A stretch of 64,000 nt of DNA, from assembly GCF_010015445.1 (NCBI RefSeq), contig NC_053116.1:42226677-42290676 (forward strand). The letters are read 5' to 3'. Shown here piece by piece: positions 22,901 to 35,010 of this stretch. Source of the stretch: Perca fluviatilis. Its lineage: Eukaryota; Chordata; Actinopteri; Perciformes; Percidae. Position 1 is the first letter of the stretch; every line of letters begins with the position of its first letter. Under the pieces are notes generated by a model that had not been told where the DNA came from, did not search any database, and saw nothing but the letters and a program-made list of their open reading frames with translations. A program made the position numbers and the translations under genes.

Positions 22901-25676
22901 TGTACGACCAAAGTGAGAGCTGTGTCCGGGTTCTCGGCAGTAAGTCGGACTCGTTTCAGGTGAGGGTTGGCCTCCGCAAGGGGGCGCGTGTCACCAATCC
23001 TGTTTGTAATATTTATGGACAGGATATCGAGGCGTAGTCGGGGTGGGGAGGGGTTGCAGTTCGGTGGGCTGGGGATCTCATCGCTGCTCTTTGCAGATGA
23101 TGTGGTCCTGATGGCATCATCGGCCTGTGACCTTCAGCACTCACTGGATCGGTTCGCAACCCGAGTGTGAGCGGTTGGGATGAGGATCAGCACCTCTAAT
23201 CCGGAGGCCATGGTTCTCAGCGGAAACCGATGGAATGCCTTCTCCAGGTAGGGAATGAGTCCTTGCCCCAAGTGAAGGAGTTCAAGTACCTTGGGGTTTT
23301 GTTCGCGAGTGAGGGACAATGGAGCGGGAGATTGGTCGGAGAATCGGCAGCGGGTGGGGCCGTATTACATTCCATCTATCGCACCGAGCCAGAAGGCAAA
23401 GCTCTCGATCTACCGGTCAGTTTCGTTCCTACCCTCACCTATGGTCATGAAGGCTGGGTCATGACCGAAAGAACGAATCCAGGGTACAAGCGGGCGAAAT
23501 GGGTTTCCTCAGGAGGGTGGCTGGCGACTCCCTTAGAGATAGGGTGAGAAGCTCAGTCATCCGTGAGGAGCTCGGAGAAGCCGCTGCCTTGCGGCCAAAA
23601 GGAGCCAGTTGAGGTGGTTCGGGCATCTGGTAAGGATGCCCCTGGGCGCCTCCCGGGGAGGTGTTCCAGGCACGTCCAGCTGGGAGGAGGCCTCGGGGAA
23701 GACCCAGGACTAGGTGGAGGGATTATATCTCCAACCTGGCCTGGGAACGCCTCGGGATCCCCCAGTCGGAGCTGGTTAATGTTGCTCGGGAAGGGAAGTT
23801 TGGGGTCCCCTGCTGGAGCTGCTCCCCGACCCGACACCGGATAAGCGGACGAAGATGGATGGATGGATGGATGGGTAATAACAAATACATAGTCATAAAA
23901 CCAGCAGACAAAGGGGGCCAAATAGTCATACAGGATTAAAACAACTACATTTTAGAAGCCAACAGACAATTAAATAACACCACATATTACAGACCACTCA
24001 CTCACCCATTACAGTTAGAAACACAAACACTTATCAAGGACATTACAGACAACCTTTATCAAAACAAATACATTAACCTTAAACAGAAGAAATACCTGGA
24101 TGGTCCGGATGAGCCCAGGCCTCGCTCTTTACCTCCTCCCTAAAATCCACAAACCTCCTGTGACTTGGACGGTCCCCTTTGTTGTTCCCGGTCGGCAGAA
24201 GAATAGTAAGTGACTGCGGATTAGAATCATACAATATCACAGAATACATAGACCATTTCATTAACCCACTTTCTAAACTTCACCCTAGCTATATCCAAGA
24301 TACATATGAATTTGTTAATAAAATAAAAACCTCCAGGTACCCGGTCACACACTCCTTTTTCAATAGATATAGACTCATTATACACTAACATAGAAACACC
24401 ACTTGGCCTTGCTGCAATAAAACACATTTTTGATAAACACCCAGACCCATCCAGACCTGACAGCCAAATTTTACAGTTACTCCATCTCACACTTACCAGA
24501 AATGACTTCACCTTTAACAATAAACACTATCTCCAGCTTTGTGGGTGTGCTATGGGCCGTAAGTATTCCCCATCATACGCAGACATCTACCTGGCCCATT
24601 GGGAGGAAACAGCTTTCCACAAACTCACCATCAAACCTCTGCTTTACTTCCGGTACTTGAAGACATCTTCGGCCTTTGGGACAACACCGAACAGACCTTT
24701 TTGACTTTTCTGGACATCCTCAACTCGCATCACCCTAAAATAAAACTCAAACATAACCTACAACCCGTTACAGTGGAGTTCCTGGACACACGGCTCTTCT
24801 TCCTCACCTCCGACGACCGGACCAAACACTAGCCACCAAAGTTTATTTCAAGGACACCGACCGCCATGCATTTCTCCATAAGACCAGCTATCACCCCAAA
24901 CACACGTACAGAGGCCTCATTAAGTCCCAGCTGATACGCTTCCACAGAGTCTGCACCTCCCCGGAGCATGTGGAGGAGGCCACTAGTACACTTTTTGGTG
25001 CGATTAGGTTGAGGGGTTACTCGGCGCCCCCAGTAGGTTCAAAGGCGGAGGTCATCGGCAAGTTTACAAAGAAAACCAAAACCACCATCCAGGCCCGATT
25101 CCGCCCTGTACTCCCCTGGTCATTACATACTCAGAAAATCTTAGGAATTTTTTACCTACTATCAGAGCTAATTCTGCGGGCGGGTTTGGATGTGACGTCC
25201 TGAGGAACTGCCGTGATGATCTCCGCCTACAGGAGGAATAAAAATCTAAAAGACATTTTAATTCACGCAAACCTAAACAAGAATAATGACCCTAGGGAAG
25301 CGCGCGAGGCTCGGATGTTGGTTTTATGAGTCTCCCCACATTTTTAACCCTTACAGCAGAGTTGGTTTTAACCCGGGGCAGGCCCTGCAGCACACAACCA
25401 TCAATGGGGTTTATGCAATTAGGTGCAGGGCCTGCCACAAACTGTATGTGGGGAGACAAGAAATGCACTATACTTAAGAATTAAAATGTTTTAAATAAGG
25501 GTGATGGCACAACTGTTTTATATGCACATTTTAAACTCCATGGTTCTGAAAATGTTCAAAGCATGGCGCCCTGGAGAGTAACAAGGCCTGGACCACGGCT
25601 CAGCGTCGGGCAGCGGAAAGTAAGGGATTCATCTTTTAAAACCATAGACCCTACGGGTCTAAATGAAAAATATTAA
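19985..25676 (+). mobile_element. Penelope-like retroelement, split by Rex3
   Basis: The plus-strand coding pieces are in order. An N-terminal region runs from 20023 to 20678 (HKDIIKTLGNN). After the Rex3 insertion, reverse transcriptase resumes at 23883 with KYIVIKPADKGGQIVIQ, then a stop, then a run including LYLLPKIHK at about 24136 and GCAMGRKYSPSYADIYLAHW at 24544. The catalytic region FRYL-EDIFGLW near 24650 has lost one base. A GIY-YIG-type endonuclease follows, with GVYAIRC at 25406, LYVG at 25442 and a C-terminal GLNEKY then stop at 25674. The RT plus GIY-YIG order defines Penelope-like elements. The 5' boundary (catcttcgg) is supported by a second fragment at 31363. Many frameshifts and stops make it inactive. 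The 3' UTR probably continues to about 26180 and again at 27300-27870. Confidence 0.85.
20689..23872 (+). mobile_element. Rex3 (RTE-type) LINE, nearly full length
   Basis: Flanked by gggtaataac at 20679-20688 and 23873-23882. An endonuclease region at about 21400-21840 shows [10 protein letters not shown] and [13 protein letters not shown]. Reverse transcriptase at about 22215-23550 shows LHSGKAPGIDEIR, NYRGITLLSLPGKVYSKVLERRVRP, LLFADDVVLMAS (catalytic FADD at 23090-23101) and EFKYLGVLF. The sequence at 22630-22649 equals, from memory, the widely used Rex3 reverse primer. The 3' end carries a (ATGG)n tail. Frameshifts are frequent, and motif A and the GFRPGRG segment are deleted, so it is dead. 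Confidence 0.9.
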
Positions 25677-26037
25677 AATGGATCCACTTCTCTTTTTAAC
25701 TGTAAGTTTTACAGGGTATTTTTAGAAATATTTCCTCCCACTGCTCTGGTCTCTCTCCTCTCTCTCCCCAGGTTTTATCTTGGACCTCCTCTGTAGCCAT
25801 TATACCCGACCTTTTTATATATTTAATTCCTTTATGGCATGTTTTTTCCATTTTTACTATTCTTCCCTTTCGGGGGTTTTAATCTATTCCTACAGAGGAG
25901 GTCCTACCCAATACCTTGTTTTTATTTATTTTAATAAATATTTTGAAGATGCCTTGGTTGTCTTTTATAACTTTTCTCTGTCTTACTTACATTTTAAGAA
26001 TTTTATTGGATTTTTGTCTGTCTCTAATATATAATCT

Positions 26038-26038
26038 A

Positions 26039-26069
<31 letters not shown>

Positions 26070-26075
26070 ATTATT
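26038..26075. repeat. (ATT)n microsatellite
   Basis: A run of tat/att trinucleotides after the Penelope-like coding region, possibly its 3' tail. Confidence 0.8.
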
Positions 26076-26186
26076 ATTTTTTACGAATTGAATTACTTGC
26101 CTCAAGATTTTAGCATAACTATACACATGCCATTGGTTTTATACATTTTTACTAACAGTTTGGTTTTATTTATATGATGTATTTTC

Positions 26187-27250
26187 AATTCAATTCAATT
26201 CAATTTTATTTATAGTATCAAATCATAACCAAAGTTATCTCGAGACACTTTACAGATAGAGTAGGTCTAGACCACACTCTGTAATTTCCAAAACCCCAAC
26301 AATTACAGTAATTCCATCAAGAGCAAGCAGTGGCTATCGCGACAGTGGCAAGGAAAAACTCCCCTTTTAGGAAGAAACCTCGGCAGACCCAGACTCTTGG
26401 TAGGCGGTGCCGCACGGGCGGTTAGGGTGTGATGAACAGTGACGATAATAGTCACATTAGAGGTCACAGTGACGTCGAAGGTTATCGTGGAAGTTCATGT
26501 CATAGCAGGGCACATCGTGTCATACTGAGTAGTGCAGTCCCCTATACCGGATCCAGACTACTCTGTGCATAGGAACATCACAGCAGGGCGGTTGCGGGGA
26601 TGTAACGTGGCGCGGAAGAGCATGGGTGGATGCGGGCGGATGCAGCGGATGCAGCAGGATGCAGCAGGATGCAGCAGGATGCGGCCGGGATTTGTAGAGA
26701 ATCACAGAGCATAGCTCTGCGAAGAAGAAATATAAGGACTCGGGGAGTAAACTCCCCCGAGCTAGATTAGTAACAAGCAATTCTGGGACAGGATGCATAC
26801 AGAAGTAACAAGTAGAGAAGAGAGAGCAGCTCAGTGTGTCATAGGAAGGAAACAGCCTCCCTTGCAGTCTAGAATTGTAATAGCATAACTAACTACGAGG
26901 AGAAGCAGGTGGGCCGGGTTAGGTGGACGCTGCAACTCCTCACTCCCTAACTATAAGCTTCGTCAAAGAGGAGGGTTTTTGTTTACTCTTGAATGTGGGC
27001 GCGGCGGTCTGCCCCTCGAACCCATGATAAAACTCTGAGAATTCAGATAAAAATTATGAATACGGACCTGGAGCTCGGTAGACAACAACAAATATAATTG
27101 GCTGTTCTGATTTCCGTGTTGGATGTTGAAGATTAAGAACAAGACTTTCAAAAGAGTTATAATTCAGTTTGGGTTTAGGGTTAATTAACAGGCTTGAATC
27201 AAATATGGCTGCAACTCCCTCCTCGGCCGGGAGCCTCTAGGAATTTGAGT
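26187..27250. repeat. Common percomorph interspersed repeat
   Basis: Starts with (caatt)n, then a body including cgagacactttacagataga, ggcaaggaaaaactcccctt, aaacctcggcagacccagac and a gcaggatgcagcaggatgca run at about 26638-26690, then ctaactataagcttcgtcaa. I recognise this as a high-copy fish repeat, but not its class. It carries no intact frame. Confidence 0.65.
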
Positions 27251-27299
27251 ATTAATAAATATGACTGGGAGGAGTCGGCTTCATTTAGACTAACATATT

Positions 27300-27885
27300 C
27301 TTCATTTTAAATTATTTATGTTATTTATTGTGTGGCACTTTTTAATTACTTATTTTTTACTTCTTAAAGCACTCTTTAACATAGCACTTATTATTAACCC
27401 TGAATGGTATGTATATGGATATTTTTAACCTCAAGAGCAAGTAACGCGACAGTATTTAATTTTTTATTTAAATAACATGGTTTTAAGATTATAATAGTTT
27501 ATATTTTATATGGGGACACCAGGCTTTTATAATTTTATTTATCACACGACTGTGTTTTTTTATATATATTTATTTAATTTATTTAATTTTTTAATTTTAA
27601 ATGTTTTTATTTTTTTATAATCTTCTGGGAGAGACAACGGAGTTGTTGTGGAGTTGACCCTTTATTCAAAGTTTTAAATTCCCGCTGTCCTTCCTTTCCA
27701 GTGGTTCTTTTAACCTCCTTTAAATATAACTAAAACCCCCTCTCCCCTTAACAGCCCCGTCATTTTTATTTAACCGAACCTGGTTTTTAAAGGAGTTCTT
27801 TAAAGTGTTTTTATTCACACCAGTGGTCCCCTTGTGCTCGTGCCCCGCAAGCACCCATTCTGGGTGTTGCGTTTTAACCCAAACT
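27300..27885. other. T-rich sequence, probable Penelope-like 3' or terminal-repeat region
   Basis: Lies between the interspersed repeat and the right copy of the CCTAAC-rich target. It has no coding signal. By position it should belong to the Penelope-like insertion, but I found no terminal repeat that proves this. Confidence 0.35.
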
Positions 27886-28078
27886 TAACCATAACCTAAT
27901 TCTAACCCTAAAAACCAAGTCTTAACCCTCAAACAGCCCCTTTAACCTTTTGGGGTCCAACATTCAAGCTGTCGGGACCCTACAAGTATACTGACTCCAG
28001 GTTTTTGGACCCCACGATAGTTAAACAACACTAAAAAACACACAACACACACACAAAACACACACACACATACACACA
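27886..28078. repeat. CCTAAC-rich repeat, right half, then CA run
   Basis: Repeats the end of the left half (aaccataacctaattctaac through tggggtccaacattcaag) and then continues with ctgtcgggaccctacaagta, the rest of the element, to a CA-rich run at about 28038-28078. Confidence 0.7.
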
Positions 28079-28164
28079 GTATCCAACAGCTTCTGGTCCG
28101 AGCGGCTACGTGTTGGCGTAACTTCAGATTGATAATATCTCTACTCGTGTCCCACCCATCCTCT

Positions 28165-28645
28165 TTGATATAACATGATTAATCAGTATCAGATCTTTGA
28201 TATGATAACATGATTAATCAGTATCAGATCGTTGATTTGATAACATGATTAATCAGTATCAGATTGTTGATATGATAACATGATTATCATATCAATCTAT
28301 GATATAACATGATTAATCAGTATCAGATCGTTGATTTGATAACATGATTAATCAGTATCAGATTGTTGATATGATAACATGATTGATCAGTATCAGATCT
28401 TTGATATGATAACATGATTAATCAGTATCAGATCGTTGATATGATAACATGATTAATCAGTATCAGATTGTTGATATGATAACATGATTGATCAGTATCA
28501 GATCTATGATATGATAACATGATTAATCAGTATCAGATCTTTGATATGATAACATGATTAATCAGTATCAGATTGTTGATATGATAACATGATTAATCAG
28601 TATCAGATCGTTGATATGATAACCTGATTCATCAGTGTCAGATTT
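28165..28645. repeat. 35-bp AT-rich minisatellite, about 13 copies
   Basis: The unit is gatatgataacatgattaat plus cagtatcagatcgtt. One copy near 28280 is rearranged. No frame. Confidence 0.95.
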
Positions 28646-28827
28646 AGTCAGTATGATTATTCTGATGGTAACTATATTCATGTTCTGAGCCTTCCTTTGT
28701 TTGGTTTATTAATTATTTTAACTTATTTCTTTCCTTTCACTGAAAAAGAACAAATTTAGTGAAATTACCAGAAACATGTGTAGTGAGATATCTAGAGAAC
28801 TACTGTTTACATTAATCTCCTGTGAGG

Positions 28828-28852
28828 TGTGTGTGTGTGTGTGTGTGTATAT

Positions 28853-28899
<47 letters not shown>

Positions 28900-28930
28900 C
28901 TGTGTATCTGTTTGTGTGTGTGTGTGTGGT

Positions 28931-28960
<30 letters not shown>
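28828..28960. repeat. (TG)n microsatellite, interrupted
   Basis: TG runs with tatatctcg, tatctgtatc and tgg interruptions. The TG/Val-Cys open frame is a by-product. Confidence 0.95.
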
Positions 28961-28961
<1 letters not shown>

Positions 28962-29188
28962 TTTTAGTAAATCCCTCTCTTAGTCAGTTTTTGTGCTGAG
29001 GTAATTCTTTCTTGTTCATTGACAACATGTGTATTATATCTGCGCATGTGCAGTATATTCTCTTTCACCTTCGACAGTTTTGTGTTTTTGTTTTTTTTGT
29101 CAATAAAAAATAGGACGGGCCAAGGCAAACGCGTCTACTCTACCTCTGATTGGCTACTACTCGTTGCCTTCTTTAATTGGATTGGTTA

Positions 29189-30138
29189 CACTGTAATAAA
29201 TTTCATGTTAGTTTAACTTGGAAATGCAAGTTCCCCTGCTGCCTTGAAAATCGAAGTTCACTCAACTTGAAGACTGCCTTTGTTTCAACATAGAAATTAA
29301 AGTTAATGAGGTTGATGTAACTACAGTGTTCTAGTTTTGTTAAAGTTGTTCTTTTAGTTGATTTAACTTTGTATTACTTGGTTTAACTTCATACTTTAAG
29401 TTAAAACAAATCATTTATTTTCTTTAATAATGCAAGAAACCTTCCTTGCCTAGTATAACAGACATACCTTTCTGCTTTATTTCAACTCACACTTTCAAGT
29501 TAAAACAACATAACCACATTTATAGCGGAGAGATACCGGTGGTTGGGTGGGGCCACCCCAGGGACCCGGCAAAATAGGGGCCTCTCTGCTGATCTTGTGT
29601 CACTTGACATAAAATGGCGCTAGTGAAGTGACACGCGCAGATTAATGACTGAAGAAAGCCTATTACTGCTCAACGTCTAACACTGTAATACTCCTGCTCT
29701 TCTTACCAAACGTAACAGTCACTTAACTCATGGTTACAAATGTAAACCAGCACAATAATGACAATTACCAGGCAACAAAACACTACGTTCTAAACACACG
29801 TTTAATAAACGGAATTCATAAAGTTACATTTGTATTTCGAACAAACTGCAAACTTTTCAGCAAATTTTAACAAAACCCTATTTACCGCCTTGCATCATGG
29901 GAATTGGCCAGCCAATGAACCAGTTGCAGTCCTGACTGCAATTGGTTGATAACTTAACTTGCATACCTTAGTTCAATCAACACATACATTTTTAAATAGT
30001 CAACCCAACGTATAAATGCTAGTTTATCTTTCAAAACTCATAAAGTTGAGTTCAAAATCGACAACTTGTATAAGCTCGTTCAGTTAAAAATAAGAAATAA
30101 GTGGACATAACTAAATGGGTCTGTAATATTTTACAGTG
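29189..30138. mobile_element. 950-bp MITE with TA target site
   Basis: TA dinucleotides at 29187-29188 and 30139-30140 flank inverted ends (cactgtaata on the left, ttttacagtg on the right). The element has no transposase. TA duplication plus cactgtaa ends fit a Tc1/mariner-type or similar non-autonomous family. Confidence 0.6.
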
Positions 30139-30312
30139 TAGAGTTACATTAAGAATACCAGGCTTAGCCAATCAGAGGCAGAGAAAGGCAGAGTAGGGCG
30201 AGACCATAGGCGGAGTTTGACATTCGGCCGCGGGGCAAAAAATGTGTGTTGCCTGTACTGAGCAGACAGATTTGGGCGTTAACGAGCTAACTTAAGGCTC
30301 AACCCATGAATT

Positions 30313-31201
30313 CTGTACTACAAAGGTGGATCAGTTGTTATCGGGTTCAATCGCCGTGGTTACTTATGCTGAACACCTAACCTGGTCGGAGCAGGTTATG
30401 TTGGAGATCAGAGATCAACCGTTGTTAAAAGCACCGCCTACTGACCAATCAATACTCGATTGATAAAGGCGTCACCGTAAGAAGACTGCAGGCGGAGCTC
30501 GGTCGCAGGAGAGAGAGAGAGAGATGGGGAGAGAGAGGTGCGCTCATAAAAGTTAAAACATTTAGAGACCCGTCAATCCCTGATGGCATTCACTGATGGC
30601 TATATTTATTAAAGATATAGATCTTAAGAGGAGGTAATTACATATAGGCTATTTGTCGGCTTCTTCAGCCATGTGTCGCCAATGCGCACTCGGTTTGAAT
30701 TATGTTTTGATATTTTTTATTTACTCTAACGATGCACACCACTGCCGGGGTTTCAACTGAAATAAAAGGCTACAGCAGCGACAGTTTATGGAAAGCACAA
30801 GTGTAATTATGGTCAGATCTTGTGCCTGACTGATGGGGAAGTGATATCGATAAGCAAGATTTACGCATTTACATTTTGCCAGCTTTCCTTCCTGTTTTAG
30901 GAAGCAGTGACTGTATTGCATGTTCCCTGTAAAAGCTGTGTTCTTCATATTTATGTAGAATTATAATTTGCTGTTCTTATGTAAAATATGCAGCTCTGGT
31001 AGATGTTTGCGATTGGCCATGGTGCAAACACCGCCTCTTTTATGTGAACGCAGCGCCACTGGATCGGGAAACCCTGAGTTGACTGAACTAGTTGATAACC
31101 AGCGTCGCGACACAGTTTATGCGGGACCGCGGTTGTTAGGTTAGGTGAAGCTGGGTAACTGAAAGAGATCCAGGGCTGGTTGATCTTGCTTTGTAGTACA
31201 G
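30313..31201. mobile_element. Harbinger-like MITE of about 890 bp
   Basis: Inverted ends ctgtactacaaag (30313) and ctttgtagtacag (31189-31201), with gatca next to both ends and further loose mirror similarity inside. It resembles high-copy fish PIF/Harbinger MITEs. The 3-bp target duplication could not be fixed. An internal GA run lies at 30511-30535. Confidence 0.65.
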
Positions 31202-31362
31202 GCCTACCAATTGGGGAACACAGCAGGAGCACATATGGACAAACCAAACATGTTAAATAAACACATATGTTTATTTTTAACCCAAAGAAGAAGAAAAAAC
31301 AGTACAACAATACAATCATATTCTATTTGTAAACAGGTAGAAGCCACTTGACTTGGCCATCT

Positions 31363-31460
31363 TCGGACATAATTAGGATCATCAAGGCAATGAAATTTGG
31401 ACCACTTTTGCACTGTTAAAATATTATCTTCAACCAAAACGAAAAGATTTTAAAGTTTTT
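31363..31460 (+). mobile_element. Second Penelope-like 5' fragment
   Basis: Nearly identical to 19985-20090, from catcttcgg to gaaaagatttttaaagtttt, then diverges. The two copies begin at the same base, supporting it as the true element or terminal-repeat start. It points the same way as the main copy. Confidence 0.75.
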
Positions 31461-32456
31461 TTCTTTCCTTTTTCTAAACACATTTGTGGCAATGAGAGCG
31501 ATTAAAAAACAAGTAATATTTCGCATTTTGTTGTAATTCATGAAACATTTAAAACATTTTGTGAGACACGGGAAAAAAGAGGCCATGTGAGAGGCTACAG
31601 TATGCATAGATACAGAATTGCCCTCTCTTGGTTTATAAGTCTGAGAAGATGGAACATGTTCAACTGACAGTCACACACTCACACAACACTCCCCACTTTT
31701 GATTTTTATATCAGTGGGACCCCCGTCTCTCAAAAACAGCATATTGAAAGCAGTGTGTTGAGTTTCTCCAGCTTAAAGCAGTTATTTAGCAGAGAAATAA
31801 AACTTACAGACCTAGACATTGTCCAGACTAGTGCAACAGTAATTTTCTTTTTTGCGTCCTGCATATGCGTCGATAATGCTCTCAGGTGAAAGCTTGGCGT
31901 AATGTCGCTTTCGATGTGAAGGATCGCAAGAGAAGAAAACCTGGCCGTCAACCGCAGGCAGTTCCTTCCTCCTCATCGCAGAGAAGCTTCTCTCAGGGGT
32001 AGATGACCCAATCGGCAGAGTGAGAGCTAACTGTAAAACTTTATAGAAATGTGGGTAGGTTGTTTTTTTTACAGCTCTTTTAAGATGATCCATTGAAATT
32101 GGTGCGTTAGCAGAGACTTTGACAAGCTTCATCTCGGCTGCAACAAGACGGGGGTTAACTTTAAGTGCCTGGGTGTATTTTTGTAATAGTGGATCAATTC
32201 CATTTTCGTGCGCGTGCAAAACTGCGCGCTGCACGCATCGCCAGCTCCATGGACTCTCCGAGAAGAACCTCCTTTCCAGCTCATTGATGAGAGTGTCCAG
32301 CGACGGGAAATATAGTTTCTGCTGATAGTCAGGACTCTCTGCTGTTTCTTCGTGGGTTGTTTCTCTTTGCCCTAAAGTACTGGTAATCAAGAACCCATCA
32401 AGGGAGGTGGGCGGATTTGAAACACGTTTAATTTTGTGTCGGCGGGGCCTGCGGAG

Positions 32457-33313
32457 CATACCTGTCAAGTATCCCGTTTGGCCGGAAAGTCCCGTATTTT
32501 ACCCTTCTTTCCCGCCGTCACTGCGTATTAGTATTTTCCCGTAATTCACTCCCGTATTTTAACCTGCGTTATTAAAAATAATAATACCCGGGTCCGAGAG
32601 GAGTAAAAAAAAAAACATTCCCAAGCTGAGCTCTGTCACTAGCCTCGCGATAACTGCCACCTGCAGTAGCCTACTACAGGTACTGTAGGTGGCTGTTGTC
32701 ACGCAGGTTAGTGTGTGAGGTCAGATGATGAGTGACAACACGAGGGGAAAAAAAGAAGAAAGAAAACAGAGACGGATGATGGACGCTCCGACAGAGACGG
32801 TGCGCTGCCAAAACTTCTGAAGGCTTTACTATGCATTCCCCATAGCAATGCAAGTTGAGAAAGGGTGTTTAGCATGGTACGGAAGATTGTTCCAGAGAAT
32901 AGGATGACGTTAGACAACAGAACTGTCTGCGCTCTACTCTCATGTAACATGAACCACTCTGGCCCCGCCCACTAATACACTCCTTCTAAAACAGTCTTAA
33001 AGAATGCAAAGTCTGCAACACATTTGTACAATAACTCACTAAAGAAAAGTTATGTGAAATGAAAAAACTGTAAAAGAAAAGCAATATGAAATGAAAAGAA
33101 TATGTGGAATGAAAATAAAATGTAAATGTAAAGACAAGCAATGTTATAAATTGTAAATGTTTTCGGCATTCTGCATCAAGTGGTGATTTTAGCTTTCTTG
33201 TACACCTGTCTTAAAATGTAAGGGATACTGGAGCTTGGTCGGGGTGGTGGGACTGCTCGAGGTGGGCACCGGAAAATTTCCCTTATTTTCAAATCCAAAA
33301 CTTGACAGGTATG
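32457..33313. mobile_element. 857-bp hAT-type MITE with 8-bp target duplication
   Basis: Flanked by ctgcggag at 32449-32456 and 33314-33321. The ends are perfect inverted copies, catacctgtcaagt on the left and acttgacaggtatg on the right. The interior near the right end (ggaaaatttcccttattttc) matches, from memory, a common fish repeat. It sits within the ZMYM1-like hAT coding region. Confidence 0.9.
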
Positions 33314-34559
33314 CTGCGGAGACGTGAATCTGACGGTCAGTGTTTTCTTCGGGACGCGGCAATGTTGTTGTCCAGGCAGAACTGTTTGACTGACTTCCAC
33401 ACATCGCTCCAGTCTTCCTGCCTTTTAGACACGCAAGTGTGCTTTCAGGCTGTCAGTAAGGGCCGCCGCCCGGACAGTGTGCAGTTGGATGACTGTAGGG
33501 CCTGGCGCGTAACGTGGATCACACGCAGTAGCTCCTCAAACATAACGAGGCTTGTAATGAATGACATTCTCGACATGAAGTCATGGATACCACTGGCTTG
33601 GCGCTGACCACTTCTCTCCCTCTTCACTAATTTCTCTCAAACACTCCGAATCGCAGAGTAGTGACTTTTCACTGATTTCACACATCTCCACTTGCATGCC
33701 CATCTTGTGTCACTGGGCGCTGAACGACTTCAGTTACTTTCACGTTCAAGGATTTTTGGAGTTCAATAAATCTCTGGTGGTTTGACGGTTCGAAAACAGT
33801 GAATACATATTGTCAATAATGCTCAGGAATGATTTCACACATCGGTTCACGGAACAGCACTCCACAAGCACTAAATTTAATTTGGACGCCAAGCAGTGTA
33901 TGTAGGCTGCGTAGGGGTGAGTCTCTTTGATGCGCTGCTGCACACAGATACATGACCTGCCATCACAGACGTAACCGTCGTAACTCTGTGCCACAATTGG
34001 GATGTTTTTAAGACCACACATATCAAGCCCTTTGTAGATGGCCTCCACAATCCCAGCCGCGTAACGAGATGCTGAACAGTCCATAAAACACAAAAATCGC
34101 TCCTTGATTTCCAATTCCTCGGCATATCGTACATGCACACTGACAGCTGCTCAGTTTTGGAGGACCTAGCCCGTCCGCAATTATGGAGAAAAATCCAGTT
34201 TCCTGCACCTTTTCAGCAACGTTGTTGTAAAGCATCTGCGCAGATGTCAATTATTTCATTTTGAACATCTGGGCTTGTGGCATTAAAATAATTGGATTTC
34301 ATGTTTTCCAAAATCAGCATCATATTTCGATAAAAACTGCAAACCTCGAGGAAATTGCCGCGCGATTCTGACTCTTCTCCCTCCTTGTGTCCACGAAAGG
34401 GCAATCCAAGTTTAGACAGTAGCCTCACAACATCAACTACTTTGCATAGATAACCTCTGTTCTTTTCTGCTGTAGTTTTATGGCTTTCAGAAAGTTTAAC
34501 TGCAATAGATCCATTTGATGAGCTGGCTGCTTGGAAGTTATTCCACTTCCACACAGAAA

Positions 34560-35010
34560 AGACAATCAGAAAAACAGTCTTAACTGCCAGCAAGTTACTT
34601 GGGGTAACCCTCCGAGCATTGAACACATTTACAAAGACAGACTGGTGAGAAAGGCTAATAGCATTGTATGTGACACACACACCCCTGGCATCACATTTTA
34701 AACTACTGCCATCGATGCGTCGTTTTTGCTTACCCCTTCTGATCAAGAACAGATACAAATTTTCTTTGTTACCACAAGCCATAAAAGCCATAAATCAGTC
34801 AGAATAAGCTAGTCGTCCAGCTGGTCTGACCATACCTAAGGGTGTATAGTGTATTGTAGTGTGTGATGTATATTCTTTATTTTTGTTTGTCGTTGTCTGA
34901 TATAATTATTATTTGTCTGTATTATGTCTGATGTATTGTTATAAAGTGCCTTGCGATTGTGTCGCAAACCCAACTGCCCCTCGGGGACAATAAAGTTATC
35001 TATCCATCTT
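34560..35010 (+). mobile_element. 5'-truncated LINE tail inside the hAT relic
   Basis: The plus strand reads a LINE C-terminus ending with a run that includes HFKLLPSMRRFCLPLL and then NRYKFSLLPQAIKAINQSE before a stop. The following 3' UTR includes aagtgccttgcga and ctgcccctcggggacaataa. This C-terminal pattern (LLPSxRR...R....PxAI..LN) is seen in Rex1/Babar-type and related fish LINEs; the clade is a guess. The orientation is opposite to the host hAT gene. Confidence 0.7.

Noticed and set aside
25780..26113. Phe/Leu/Tyr-rich ORFs resembling membrane proteins
   Set aside because: The AT-rich 3' region of the Penelope-like element gives hydrophobic frames by composition.
28776..28967. Val/Cys-rich and His/Thr-rich ORFs over CA/TG tracts (also 45054-45540, 52209-52564, 56668-57046, 59547-60005, 61521-62106)
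   Set aside because: They arise automatically from dinucleotide repeats, which stay open in several frames.
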